Assembly (NCBI GenBank): GCA_030152565.1
Contig: JASLJE010000012.1
Coordinates: 1 to 16,903 of the forward strand
Source of the DNA: Peptoniphilaceae bacterium
GTDB lineage: Bacteria > Bacillota > Clostridia > Tissierellales > Peptoniphilaceae
Length of the DNA stretch: 16,903 nucleotides
Direction of reading: 5' to 3'
Made by a program: the position numbers and the translations under genes. The notes beneath the pieces were generated by a model. It ran no database searches, had not been told where the DNA came from, and saw nothing but the letters and a program-made list of their open reading frames with translations. Shown here piece by piece: positions 6,819 to 14,466 of this stretch. The number at the start of each line of letters is the position of its first letter. Within the stretch, counting starts at the first letter, position 1.

Positions 6819-7460
6819 ATGTATGAAGGTTATATTTTAGATAAGACATATTTTATAGAAAGTTTAAAAGACATGGCTGCCATGGTCGAGGAAAAAAAGG
6901 ACTATTTTACTGAATTGGATGCAGTTATAGGAGATAGTGATCACGGCGTTAACCTAAGCATAGGCTTTAGGGGAGTAATGGCTGAAATCGAACAGTGGGA
7001 AGATTTAACAGTTGGAGAAATAATGAAAAAAGCAGGTTGGACCTTGCTGGGTAAAGTCGGTGGAGCCAGTGGTCCCCTGTATGGAAGTTTCTTTATGAGC
7101 ATGAATAAGCCTGTAAAGGACAAGGAAGAAATTAATTTCCTGGATTTTGCCAATATGTTAAATGCTGGTGTTGAAAGCATTGAGAAGAGAGGCAAGGCTG
7201 TAGTTTTAGATAAGACTATGGTAGATACATTTAGGCCTGCAATCGATGCCCTAAACCAGGCTATGGAAGAAGGAAAAGAACCTAAAATTGCTTTTGAAGA
7301 CCTTATGGATGCTGCTGGACAAGGTAGGGATAAGACCTTAAACATAGTAGCTAAGAAGGGAAGAGCTAAAATACTTGGTGAAAGGGCCTTGGGACACTTG
7401 GACCCAGGAGCTGTTTCTTCATATGAGATTTTGAAAATATTTTTCGATAATTTAAAATAG
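6819..7460 (+). CDS. dhaL: Dihydroxyacetone kinase subunit DhaL
   Basis: Nucleotide-binding subunit that passes phosphate to the ketose on DhaK. The 213-residue protein has the magnesium-binding aspartate cluster ELDAVIGDSDHGVN (three Asp retained), the lid/phosphate motif GKVGGASGPLYGSFF, and the C-terminal signature RAKILGERALGHLDPGAVSS of the DhaL fold. In PTS-linked systems a third protein, DhaM, recharges the bound ADP from HPr. No DhaM is present here, so either it is encoded elsewhere, another PTS protein substitutes (a fused EIIA-EIIB lies at 16044-16778), or the subunit exchanges ATP directly. The ATG is preceded by GTAGGTAGG; a terminator hairpin follows 11 nt after the stop. Confidence 0.9.
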   Translation: MYEGYILDKTYFIESLKDMAAMVEEKKDYFTELDAVIGDSDHGVNLSIGFRGVMAEIEQWEDLTVGEIMKKAGWTLLGKVGGASGPLYGSFFMSMNKPVKDKEEINFLDFANMLNAGVESIEKRGKAVVLDKTMVDTFRPAIDALNQAMEEGKEPKIAFEDLMDAAGQGRDKTLNIVAKKGRAKILGERALGHLDPGAVSSYEILKIFFDNLK

Positions 7461-7471
7461 GAAATCAGAAG

Positions 7472-7499
7472 CGCCAATTATTTAATAATTGGCGTTTTT
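7472..7499 (+). terminator. Intra-operon terminator/attenuator between dhaL and the GlpK-family gene
   Basis: Perfect 10-bp stem CGCCAATTAT / ATAATTGGCG with the 3-nt loop TTA, followed by five T. It lies in the 56-nt gap before the next gene, which has its own ribosome site (TAGGAGG) just after the T-tract. No promoter is visible between hairpin and gene, so downstream expression probably depends on read-through. Confidence 0.8.
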
Positions 7500-7516
7500 A
7501 TTTATAGGAGGATTAA

Positions 7517-9007
7517 ATGAGCAAGTACATATTAGTAATAGACCAAGGAACTACCAGTTCTAGAGCAGCTATTTTTGATAGCAAGGGCCAAAGACTAGCC
7601 ATGAAGGGCAGTGAATTTAAACAGTTATATCCAAAGCCAGGTTGGTTTGAACACGATCCCCTAGAAATATGGGAGGTCAGCCTACAGGCTATGAGAGATA
7701 CTGTGGCTGAAGCTGGTATTAGGGCAGAAGAAATAGCTGGTATAGGAATTACCAACAAAAGAGAGACAACAGTAGTTTGGAACAAGAATACAGGTAAGCC
7801 CTACTATAATGCTATAGTTTGGGCATGTAGAAGGGGAAGTGAATGTTGTACTAATCTAATAGACAAGGGCTATACAGACCTGGTAAATGAAAAAACAGGC
7901 CTTATTATAGATGCTACCTACTCAGCTTCCAAGATAAAGTGGATCATGGATGAGGTTGAAGGTGTTAGGGACGATATGGAAAAGGGAGAAGTCCTATTTG
8001 GAACCATAGATACCTGGCTTTTATGGAATCTAACCAAGGGTAAGGTTCATGCAACTGATCCTTCAAATGCATCAAGAACCCTTCTATACAATATTTTTGA
8101 TATGAAGTGGGATGATGAAATTTTAGAAGTTTTAGATATACCTAAAAACATTTTGCCAGAGGTCAAGGATACAGTTGGGATTTTCGGCTATAGTGACAAG
8201 TCTATTCTGGGAGTGGAAATACCAATTTCAGGTATAGCAGGAGACCAACAGGCAGCTCTATTTGGTCAGGCTTGTTTTAAGGTAGGAGATGCAAAAAATA
8301 CTTATGGAACCTCAAATGTACCCCTGGTTTACATAGGAGATAAGACTATAAAGTCAGAAAAAGGTTTATTGACCTTGGCCTGGTCAATAGATAATAAACC
8401 TTACTATGCTGTGGGAGCTAGTATCTTAACTACAGGTGCAGCTGTTAAATGGCTGAGGGATGGTTTGGAATTAATAGAAGATACTCCAGACTCTGAAAAT
8501 TTAGCAAAATCTGTTGATGGAACAGAAGGCGTTTATTTTGTACCGGCCTTTCAAGGACTGGCAGCCCCTCATTGGGACATGTATGCTAGAGGTATGATAG
8601 TAGGAATCACAGCAGGTGTTAATAAGGCCCATATAGTTAGAGCTACCTTGGATTCTATAGCCTATCAAACCAAGGACCTTCTAGTACAAATAGAAAAAGA
8701 AACAGGTATTAAGGTAAATGAGCTAAAGGTTGATGGGGGAGCTGCAAATAATGATTATTTAATGCAGTTTCAGTCAGATATTTTAGATGTACCAGTAATT
8801 AAGCCTTTAGATGTGGAAACCACATCTCTGGGGGTAGCTTACTTGGCCGGTCTAGGAGTTGGCGTTTGGGAAAATCTAGATGAAATAGAAAAAATGTGGA
8901 AGTCAAAAAGTGAATATAAACCTAATATGAAGGAAGAAAAAGTTGAAGAACTATATGAAGGCTGGCAAAGGGCAGTTGATTTTTCAAGAGGTTGGGTTAA
9001 ACATTAA
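7517..9007 (+). CDS. glpK: Glycerol kinase (GlpK) family sugar-alcohol kinase with altered substrate pocket
   Basis: ATP-dependent FGGY kinase, 496 residues, full length against E. coli GlpK and alignable throughout. The ATP-binding N-terminus VIDQGTTSSRA, TNKRETTVVW (E. coli Arg83, Glu84), the IVW tryptophan (Trp103) and GIAGDQQAALFG (Asp245, Gln246) are all kept. Two glycerol-contacting positions are not: E. coli DPYFS (Tyr135) reads DATYS, giving Thr, and GTGCF (Phe270) reads GTSNV, giving Val. The nearby EGAVF segment reads VGASI. Smaller residues here suggest a larger or different polyol such as a tetritol, though loss of glycerol activity is not proven. It follows a terminator hairpin, so it is probably expressed at a lower level than dhaKL, and is followed by its own terminator. 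Confidence 0.88.
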   Translation: MSKYILVIDQGTTSSRAAIFDSKGQRLAMKGSEFKQLYPKPGWFEHDPLEIWEVSLQAMRDTVAEAGIRAEEIAGIGITNKRETTVVWNKNTGKPYYNAIVWACRRGSECCTNLIDKGYTDLVNEKTGLIIDATYSASKIKWIMDEVEGVRDDMEKGEVLFGTIDTWLLWNLTKGKVHATDPSNASRTLLYNIFDMKWDDEILEVLDIPKNILPEVKDTVGIFGYSDKSILGVEIPISGIAGDQQAALFGQACFKVGDAKNTYGTSNVPLVYIGDKTIKSEKGLLTLAWSIDNKPYYAVGASILTTGAAVKWLRDGLELIEDTPDSENLAKSVDGTEGVYFVPAFQGLAAPHWDMYARGMIVGITAGVNKAHIVRATLDSIAYQTKDLLVQIEKETGIKVNELKVDGGAANNDYLMQFQSDILDVPVIKPLDVETTSLGVAYLAGLGVGVWENLDEIEKMWKSKSEYKPNMKEEKVEELYEGWQRAVDFSRGWVKH

Positions 9008-9008
9008 G

Positions 9009-9031
9009 AAAAGAGGCACTGCCTCTTTTTT
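9009..9031 (+). terminator. Terminator after the GlpK-family gene
   Basis: AAAAGAGGC / GCCTCTTTT stem with loop ACT, running into a T-tract, 2 nt after the stop codon. Confidence 0.8.
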
Positions 9032-9040
9032 ACTTATATA

Positions 9041-9066
9041 AAATAAAAAAGCTCCATTAGGAGCTT
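9041..9066 (-). terminator. Terminator for the minus-strand DeoR gene
   Basis: Read on the minus strand: AAGCTCC, loop TAAT, GGAGCTT, then a run of T (the A-rich stretch 9041-9050 on the plus strand). It sits just past the regulator's stop and faces the GlpK terminator. Confidence 0.8.
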
Positions 9067-9069
9067 CTC

Positions 9070-9840
9070 TTATAACTTATTAATTTTAAGACCATTTTTT
9101 TCATAGCGTTCTTTTACTTCATCATCCAATAGACTATCTGTTATCAAAAGATCTATACAAGATGTATCACAGATGGTGGAAGCTGATTTCTTATCAAATT
9201 TATTGCTATCTATTAGAGCATAAACCTTATCAGATTTTTCAATAAACTTTTGTTTTAACTGTACTTCATAGATATTAAAGTCTGTTATACCGTTTTCCAA
9301 GTCAATACAATGGGATGAAAGGAAGGTTTTATGTATATTAAACTTATCCAGTATATCTACCCCAAAGTCTCCTTCAATAGCATAGGAATTTTTAGCCAAA
9401 ACCCCACCTATTAGGACAACGGAAATATTTGGATTATCTTTTAGTACTTCAGCCACCTTGATACCATTGGTTAAAATTGTCAGTCTAAAATCAGTAGTTG
9501 AAAGTAATTTTGCCAATTCATAACAGGTTGTACTAGCATCCAGAATAAGACATTCATTATTATTTATATAATTGATGGCCTTATTGGCTATTTCAATTTT
9601 TTCTTCTCTTGCTGTATTTAATCTATTTTCAAATTTCTTATAATCAAAGGTGTCATTTTTTTCAGTGGAAGCGGCTCCTCCATGGATTCTTTTGACAAAG
9701 CCCTTTTGATCTAGATAATTCAAATCAGATCTAATTGTCGATTCAGCGAATCCAAGTTTAGAAGAAAGTTGTTTAACGGAAATATTTTTCTCTTTATTTA
9801 CGATTTCTAAAATTTTATCTCTTCGCTCACTTTGTATCAT
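9070..9840 (-). CDS. DeoR/GlpR-family transcriptional repressor
   Basis: A 256-residue regulator. Residues 1-55 form the DeoR winged helix-turn-helix (SERRDKILEIV, ISVKQLSSKLGFAESTIRSDL, GFVKRIHGGA). The rest is the DeoRC sensor domain, with the sugar-phosphate-binding segment ILDASTTCYELAKLL, the LTNGIKVAEVL strand and the VVLIGGVL motif. Such regulators are usually repressors released by a phosphorylated pathway intermediate, so an erythrulose or triose phosphate is a reasonable effector. I chose the ATG at 9840, because AAGGAG lies 6 nt upstream; an in-frame ATG nine codons earlier lacks a better site. It is divergent from the RLP operon and shares a 214-nt control region with it. A related motif occurs at the dhaKL promoter, so it may control both. 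Confidence 0.9.
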   Translation of the reverse strand: MIQSERRDKILEIVNKEKNISVKQLSSKLGFAESTIRSDLNYLDQKGFVKRIHGGAASTEKNDTFDYKKFENRLNTAREEKIEIANKAINYINNNECLILDASTTCYELAKLLSTTDFRLTILTNGIKVAEVLKDNPNISVVLIGGVLAKNSYAIEGDFGVDILDKFNIHKTFLSSHCIDLENGITDFNIYEVQLKQKFIEKSDKVYALIDSNKFDKKSASTICDTSCIDLLITDSLLDDEVKERYEKNGLKINKL

Positions 9841-9888
9841 CTTCTTCTCCTTATTATATATTATCATTCCATTATATACCTTAATCTA

Positions 9889-9917
9889 ATTATAACATTC
9901 ATAGCATAATTTATCAA
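9889..9917 (-). promoter_or_regulatory. Promoter of the DeoR-family gene
   Basis: On the minus strand: TTGATA (9912-9917), 17-nt spacer, TATAAT (9889-9894), a near-perfect sigma-A promoter directed at the regulator gene about 50 nt downstream. Confidence 0.7.
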
Positions 9918-9932
9918 ATAACATGAAACTAA

Positions 9933-9944
9933 TATCATATGATA
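9933..9944. promoter_or_regulatory. Palindrome in the divergent control region
   Basis: TATCATATGATA, a perfect 12-nt palindrome between the two divergent promoters. It could be an operator, but A/T-rich palindromes this short arise often by chance in such DNA. Confidence 0.3.
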
Positions 9945-9969
9945 ATCAATAACAAGAATAAACACTAAT

Positions 9970-9990
9970 AAACGACGAAATATTTGACGA
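9970..9990 (+). promoter_or_regulatory. Candidate operator overlapping the RLP promoter
   Basis: AAACGAC, 8 nt, TGACGA, the second element overlapping the -35 box. It repeats the two half-elements at 4731-4750. An upstream AACAAGAATAA also resembles AACAAGGAATAA near the other promoter. The shared sequence at two promoters of one locus supports a common regulator; which one is inference. Confidence 0.4.
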
Positions 9991-10012
9991 TATAGGCGGA
10001 ATATGATATATT
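9984..10012 (+). promoter_or_regulatory. Sigma-A promoter of the RLP operon
   Basis: TTGACG (9984-9989), 17-nt spacer, TATATT (10007-10012). It would start transcription near 10019, about 36 nt before the RLP start codon. Confidence 0.7.
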
Positions 10013-10054
10013 TTAAGTGTGATAAAGATTAATTAATTATTGATAGGAGTAATT

Positions 10055-11338
10055 ATGGATAATATAGTTTTTAGTTTATTTGAAAATATTACTGAATCCG
10101 ATTACATAGTAGCTAGCTACTATCTAAAATTGGATAGAAACATTGATCCTTATGAAAAAGTTAAAAGCTTTGCCATTGGCCAGACCTTAGGGACTTGGAC
10201 CAAGGTGCCAGGAATAAGTGATCAGATGAGAAAAGAGTATATGGGAAAGGTAGTAAATGTTATAGATTTACCTCCTAGAGACTTGGTTGATAGATATGAT
10301 GATTCTTTGGAAAAAGAATATATCTTTCAAATAGCCTATCCCTATAAGAACTTTGGACCTAAGATACCAATGATCTTGACTACCTTGCTAGGAAATGATG
10401 CATCAACATCAACCCAGGCAAAATTAGTAGACTTGTACATACCAAAAGAATTTAGCCAACAATTTAATGGGCCTAATTTTGGAGTAGATGGAGTTAGAAA
10501 GGTGACAGGAGTTGAAGATAGACCCCTATTACTTAATATGATAAAACCATGTGTTGGTTTTACACCAGACGCAGGAGCCGAAATTTTCTACGAAACAGCC
10601 CTAGGTGGGGTAGATTTTATTAAGGATGATGAACTTTTAGCAAATCCTTCCTACTGTCCACTGACTGATAGAATAGATGAATACATAAAGGCTTCAAATA
10701 GAGCCTATGAAGAGACAGGGAAAAAGACCATATATATCCCTAATATAACAGACGATGTAGATAAAATAATTACCAATGGTCAAATGGCAGTTGATAAGGG
10801 AGCTGAAATGGTAATGATAAACTTTGCAGCTACAGGAATTGACGCCCTACATCAATTAGCTAAAAACATTGACGTTCCAATTCTTGCCCACTATGCATCA
10901 GCAGGACCTTATTATGAAGGAGCTAATTCAGGCTTATTTTCAAACTTATTTTTAGGAAAGCTGGCTAGAATGGCTGGAGCAGACGTGGTTATGATCAATA
11001 CTCCTTATGGTGGTTATCCACTTACTAAGAGTAGATATTTAAGAACTGCCCATGAATTAATCTTAGACCATCCTGTTTATAAGAAGGTTATGCCATCTTG
11101 TGGAGGAGGGGTAAATCCAGGTATTGTACCTACCTATATGGAAGAGCTAGGAAATGATATAGTTCTGGCAGCAGGTGGAGCAGTACAAGGTCATCCAGAT
11201 GGAGCAGCAGCAGGGGCCAAGGCCATGCTACAAGCCATAGATGCCAGTATGAATAAGATAGATCTAAAAGAAGCAGCCTTGACTAAAAAAGAATTAAAGA
11301 AGGCTATAGATATGTGGGGAATCCACGGAAGAGATTAA
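10055..11338 (+). CDS. RuBisCO-like protein (form IV RLP), possible OiaX-type decarboxylase
   Basis: A 427-residue RuBisCO large-subunit homologue. The catalytic Lys is kept in MIKPCVGF (RuBisCO KPKLGL). The carbamate/metal site is intact in GGVDFIKDDE (Lys, Asp, Glu). The C-terminal barrel motif is recognisable in CGGGVN and AAGGAVQGHPDGAAAGAKA. Other RuBisCO residues are gone: KPK reads KPC, the HYHRAGH segment of the R. rubrum enzyme reads HYASAGP (His and phosphate-binding Arg lost), IHTG reads INTP, and loop 6 GFGKMEG reads YGGYPLTKS. It should therefore not fix CO2. Characterised relatives enolise phosphorylated substrates, as decarboxylase (OiaX), transcarboxylase/hydrolase (OiaT) or isomerase. 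EryH- and EryI-like genes nearby favour a product such as L-erythrulose-1-phosphate. The ATG at 10055 has AGGAG 5 nt upstream; an in-frame TTG at 10040 is rejected. Confidence 0.9.
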   Translation: MDNIVFSLFENITESDYIVASYYLKLDRNIDPYEKVKSFAIGQTLGTWTKVPGISDQMRKEYMGKVVNVIDLPPRDLVDRYDDSLEKEYIFQIAYPYKNFGPKIPMILTTLLGNDASTSTQAKLVDLYIPKEFSQQFNGPNFGVDGVRKVTGVEDRPLLLNMIKPCVGFTPDAGAEIFYETALGGVDFIKDDELLANPSYCPLTDRIDEYIKASNRAYEETGKKTIYIPNITDDVDKIITNGQMAVDKGAEMVMINFAATGIDALHQLAKNIDVPILAHYASAGPYYEGANSGLFSNLFLGKLARMAGADVVMINTPYGGYPLTKSRYLRTAHELILDHPVYKKVMPSCGGGVNPGIVPTYMEELGNDIVLAAGGAVQGHPDGAAAGAKAMLQAIDASMNKIDLKEAALTKKELKKAIDMWGIHGRD

Positions 11339-11350
11339 TTTTTTACAATT

Positions 11351-11366
11351 TGGAAAACGTTAACAA
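11351..11366 (+). promoter_or_regulatory. cre-like site between the RLP and GlpA-like genes
   Basis: TGGAAAACGTTAACAA matches WTGNNARCGNWWWCAW at all but the second position. Located inside the transcript, it could act as a CcpA roadblock or belong to a second promoter I cannot recognise. Confidence 0.5.
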
Positions 11367-11381
11367 ATAGAGGAGTTTAGC

Positions 11382-12818
11382 ATGAAAAAATATGACGTTA
11401 TAGTAATTGGAGGCGGAGTAGCCGGCGCTAATGTACTTAGGGAATTATCAAAATATAAATTAAATACCCTTTTATTAGAGGGCAATGCAGATATAGGAGC
11501 TGGAGTAACCAAGGGAAATGGTGGAGTTGTCCATTCAGGTTATGACGCTACATCAGGAAGTCTAAAGGCAAAATTAAATGTTCGTGGAGTAGAATTGTTC
11601 CCACAACTATCTGAGGATTTAGACATTCCTTATAAGAGAAAGCCATCAATGACCTTGGCCTTTACAGAAGAAGAAAAAGAAACATTGGAAAAACTTTTAG
11701 AAAATGGTAAAAACAACCAGGTTCCAGGAGTTAGAATAATTGAAAGAGATGAAATTTTAGAAATAGAGCCTAGTGCCAACCCAGACGTTAAATATGCCTT
11801 ATTAGCTCCATCAGCAGGGATAACTGAACCTTATATAGTTGTTTATGCCTGTGTGGAAAATGCTATAAAAAATGGCGCTGAAGCTAGGGTTAATCAAAGG
11901 GTTATTGATATAGAAAAATTAGAAGACGGTTACAGGGTTAAAACTGAAGACTCAGAATATGAAACCAAGATGGTTGTAAATGCCGCTGGTGTTTACGGTG
12001 ATGTGGTTGCCAATATGGTAAATCCAGGAAAATATAGAATCCAAGAAAGACATGGATCCATAATGATTCTAGACAATTCAGAAGGCGAAGACATGAATGC
12101 CACCTTGTTCCCAGTACCAGGTGCCCACACTAAGGGAATGGCTGCCATACCTGCTTGTGCAGGAAATATAATTCTTGGTTCTACTGCAGAAGTAATGGAT
12201 GACAAGGAAAATCACTCCTTTACCAAGGACCAGGCAGACCTATTATTTAACTCTGCATCTAAGTTAATACCAAGAATAAAGAGAAAAGATATTATAAGAG
12301 TATTTACAGGTTTAAGACCAGTTGAAGTACACTCAAATAACGACTTTGTCATAGAAGAAGACAGCGATAACAAGGACTTCTACAATGTGATAGGAATCCA
12401 ATCTCCAGGAGTTGCAGCATCACCTGCCATAGGAGAGTATGTGGTTAATATGATAAAAGAAAATCATGACTTTATAGCTAAAGAAGACTATGACCCTACT
12501 AGAAAGGGAATAGTAGACTTTTCAGAGTTAGACATGGAGGGTAAAAAGGAACTTATAGCCAAGGATCCTGCCTATGCTAATGTTATTTGTAGGTGTGAAA
12601 CCGTTACAGAAGGTGAAATTCTTGATGCTATAAGAAGACCTTGTGGAGCTACTACTATTGACGGAGTAAAAAGAAGAACCAGGGCTGGTATGGGAAGATG
12701 CCAGGGAGGTTTCTGTGAGTCCCGTGTAATAAACATCTTAAGCAGAGAATTAAATAAGAAGCCAGAAGAGATTTTAAAAGAAAACTCAGGTAGTGAAATT
12801 ATAATTGGAGAAGAATAA
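11382..12818 (+). CDS. GlpA-like FAD-dependent oxidoreductase with C-terminal BFD-type [2Fe-2S] domain
   Basis: A 478-residue flavoprotein of the DAO/GlpA family that oxidises a polyol phosphate (classically sn-glycerol-3-phosphate to DHAP). Residues 5-35 hold the FAD-binding Rossmann motif VIVIGGGVAGANVLRELS with its acidic strand end LLLEG. NGGVVHSGYD, VVNAAGVYGD, FTGLRPVEVHSNNDFVI and SPGVAASPAIGEYV follow as in the family. From about residue 402 a BFD-like domain carries four Cys ligands (ICRCET and GRCQGGFC). Clostridial homologues pair with an FAD/NAD oxidoreductase and a DUF1667 protein, exactly the next two genes. Next to two FGGY kinases it is the expected second step after polyol phosphorylation. 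Whether glycerol-3-phosphate or a tetritol phosphate is the substrate cannot be read from sequence. The start has a GAGGAG site. Confidence 0.88.
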   Translation: MKKYDVIVIGGGVAGANVLRELSKYKLNTLLLEGNADIGAGVTKGNGGVVHSGYDATSGSLKAKLNVRGVELFPQLSEDLDIPYKRKPSMTLAFTEEEKETLEKLLENGKNNQVPGVRIIERDEILEIEPSANPDVKYALLAPSAGITEPYIVVYACVENAIKNGAEARVNQRVIDIEKLEDGYRVKTEDSEYETKMVVNAAGVYGDVVANMVNPGKYRIQERHGSIMILDNSEGEDMNATLFPVPGAHTKGMAAIPACAGNIILGSTAEVMDDKENHSFTKDQADLLFNSASKLIPRIKRKDIIRVFTGLRPVEVHSNNDFVIEEDSDNKDFYNVIGIQSPGVAASPAIGEYVVNMIKENHDFIAKEDYDPTRKGIVDFSELDMEGKKELIAKDPAYANVICRCETVTEGEILDAIRRPCGATTIDGVKRRTRAGMGRCQGGFCESRVINILSRELNKKPEEILKENSGSEIIIGEE

Positions 12819-12819
12819 T

Positions 12820-14082
12820 ATGATATACGATTTACTTATAATTGGTGGAGGCCCTGCAGGCCTTTCAGTGGCAAAAGAAGCTTATGAAAAAGGTATTAGA
12901 AATATGCTAATACTAGAAAGAGATGATGAACTAGGCGGAATCCTTAACCAATGTATCCACAATGGTTTTGGTATAGAAAAATTTGATAAAGAGTTGACTG
13001 GACCAGAATATGCGTCCTTATACATAGAAGATATTGAAGAAAAAGGCATAGACTACCTACTAGGATCTATGGTTCTAAACCTTAGGGATGAGGGAGACCA
13101 TAAGATAGTAGAAGTTGCTTCTAAAGAAAAAGGCTACTTGGAATTAAAAACTAAAACTGTAGTTCTTGCCATGGGAGCTAGGGAAAGAACTAGGATGATG
13201 ATTCAAACACCAGGAAGCAGACCAGCTGGAGTGTTTAATGCTGGACTAGCCCAAAAATATGTTAATATTGATGGCTATATGGTGGGAAAAAAGGTTGTTA
13301 TACTAGGATCTGGAGATATTGGCCTAATTATGGCTAGAAGAATGACCTTGGCAGGAGCAGAAGTTCTTAGAGTTGTTGAGTTAGAACCTTACTCAAATGG
13401 GTTAAATAGAAATATAGTCCAATGTTTAGACGACTTTGACATACCTCTACAATTGTCCCATACAATAACAGAAATCAAGGGAAATGACAGGGTAGAATCA
13501 GTTGTTATAGCTGAAGTTGATGAAAATAGACAGGTAATAGCAGGCAGTGAAGAAGAAGTTGAATGTGATACAGTCTTATTCTCTGTAGGTCTAATCCCAG
13601 AAAATGAATTATCTATTAAGTTAGGGGTAGAATTAGACGATAGGACTCACGGTCCTAAAGTTAATGACAAGTTGGAAACAAACATTCCAGGAGTATTTGC
13701 CTGTGGTAATGTTTTACACATCCATGACGTTGTTGACTTTGTATCAGATGAAGCTGAACAGGCTGCTGATCAAGTTTACAAGTATTTAACAGATACTTTA
13801 GATGTTTGTCTAAAGAGAATAGTTTTAGAAAATGGCGACTTTGTATCCTATATAGTACCTCAAGCAATAGAGTGTGAACACTCAGATGTGGAATTAAAGT
13901 TTAGGGTTAGAAAGCCAGCTTCAAATGTGACTATAGTATTAGAAGATGAAAAGGGCAATAAAATAATAAATAAAAAGAAATGGGCTGTGGCTCCATCACA
14001 AATGGAAAAAGTAGTTCTTAAGAAAGAAATGCTTGATGGTGTAAACGGTAAATTAACATTGAAACTTGAAGGAGTGCAATAA
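12820..14082 (+). CDS. FAD/NAD(P)-dependent oxidoreductase, partner of the GlpA-like protein
   Basis: A 420-residue pyridine-nucleotide-disulphide-oxidoreductase-family protein with two Rossmann motifs. LLIIGGGPAGLSVAKEA at the N-terminus binds FAD and VVILGSGDIGLIMARRM near residue 170 binds NAD(P)H. ELGGILNQCIHNGFG and the closing FAD motif GVFACGNVLHIHDVVDFVSDEA are typical of the subfamily found beside GlpA and DUF1667 in clostridia. It probably passes electrons between the GlpA-like flavin and NAD or another carrier. The C-terminal 100 residues (IVPQAIECEHSDVELKFRV) form an extra beta-rich domain. The stop of the preceding gene is 1 nt before the ATG at 12820, whose GGAGAAG site lies within that gene; an upstream in-frame TTG has no comparable site. 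Confidence 0.88.
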   Translation: MIYDLLIIGGGPAGLSVAKEAYEKGIRNMLILERDDELGGILNQCIHNGFGIEKFDKELTGPEYASLYIEDIEEKGIDYLLGSMVLNLRDEGDHKIVEVASKEKGYLELKTKTVVLAMGARERTRMMIQTPGSRPAGVFNAGLAQKYVNIDGYMVGKKVVILGSGDIGLIMARRMTLAGAEVLRVVELEPYSNGLNRNIVQCLDDFDIPLQLSHTITEIKGNDRVESVVIAEVDENRQVIAGSEEEVECDTVLFSVGLIPENELSIKLGVELDDRTHGPKVNDKLETNIPGVFACGNVLHIHDVVDFVSDEAEQAADQVYKYLTDTLDVCLKRIVLENGDFVSYIVPQAIECEHSDVELKFRVRKPASNVTIVLEDEKGNKIINKKKWAVAPSQMEKVVLKKEMLDGVNGKLTLKLEGVQ

Positions 14083-14083
14083 A

Positions 14084-14443
14084 ATGGAAGAAAAGATGAC
14101 TTGTATAATTTGTCCAAGAGGTTGTGAGTTAACTGTTGTTAATCCTGATGACATTTCAAAAATAGAAGTTTACAATAACCTTTGTAAAAGGGGTAAGGAC
14201 TATGCCATCAAGGAAAAAACCAATCCTATGAGAACTATTACAGCGACAGTAAAAGTTATAGATGGAGAACACAATAGACTTCCTATTAGGACAGATGGAG
14301 AAATACCTAAAAAAGTATATATGGAAATAATGGATATTATAAATGAGACTAAGGTTAAGGCTCCTATTGCCAGAGGAGACATTATAGTAGAAGACGTATT
14401 AAATACAGGAACGAATATTATCGCTACAAAAAGCGTTAAATAA
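14084..14443 (+). CDS. DUF1667 protein, probable small Fe-S/electron-transfer partner
   Basis: A 119-residue protein beginning MEEKMTCIICPRGCELTV. The CxxCPxGC-like cluster and a third region, NNLCKRGKDYA, supply four Cys that could bind iron-sulphur or zinc. The rest (NPMRTITATVKV, LPIRTDGEIPK, APIARGDIIVEDVL) fits the DUF1667 family, which is recurrently encoded after the GlpA-like and FAD/NAD proteins. I infer that it stands in for the GlpC role in this anaerobic dehydrogenase; its biochemistry is not established as far as I know. The ATG at 14084 begins 1 nt after the preceding stop, with GGAG upstream; an in-frame TTG at 14066 is not used in this annotation. Confidence 0.88.
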   Translation: MEEKMTCIICPRGCELTVVNPDDISKIEVYNNLCKRGKDYAIKEKTNPMRTITATVKVIDGEHNRLPIRTDGEIPKKVYMEIMDIINETKVKAPIARGDIIVEDVLNTGTNIIATKSVK

Positions 14444-14466
14444 ATATAATCTTTAAGGAGGAGGCC

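Noticed and set aside
6941..7477. Long antisense reading frame opposite dhaL
   Set aside because: It is the mirror of a confidently identified gene, has no ribosome site, and its low-complexity Ser/Leu-rich translation resembles no protein. The same reasoning removes the other opposite-strand frames inside known genes (e.g. 2865-3239, 15126-15458).
9933..9944. TATCATATGATA as a firm operator
   Set aside because: The 12-nt A/T-rich palindrome is not found at the other promoter and could be chance; kept only as a low-confidence site.
10055..11338. Functional CO2-fixing RuBisCO
   Set aside because: Loop-6 Lys, the phosphate-binding Arg/His segment and the second Lys of KPK are replaced, no small subunit or phosphoribulokinase gene is present, and the surrounding genes are catabolic.
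10055..11338. Methylthioribulose-1-phosphate enzyme of the methionine salvage pathway (MtnW type)
   Set aside because: No mtn genes are nearby, and the neighbours are polyol and tetrose-type enzymes.
12805..12819. TTG start five codons upstream for the FAD/NAD oxidoreductase; likewise TTG at 10040 and 14066 for the RLP and DUF1667 genes
   Set aside because: In each case a downstream ATG has a properly spaced GGAG-type ribosome site, and the extra residues add nothing family-like.
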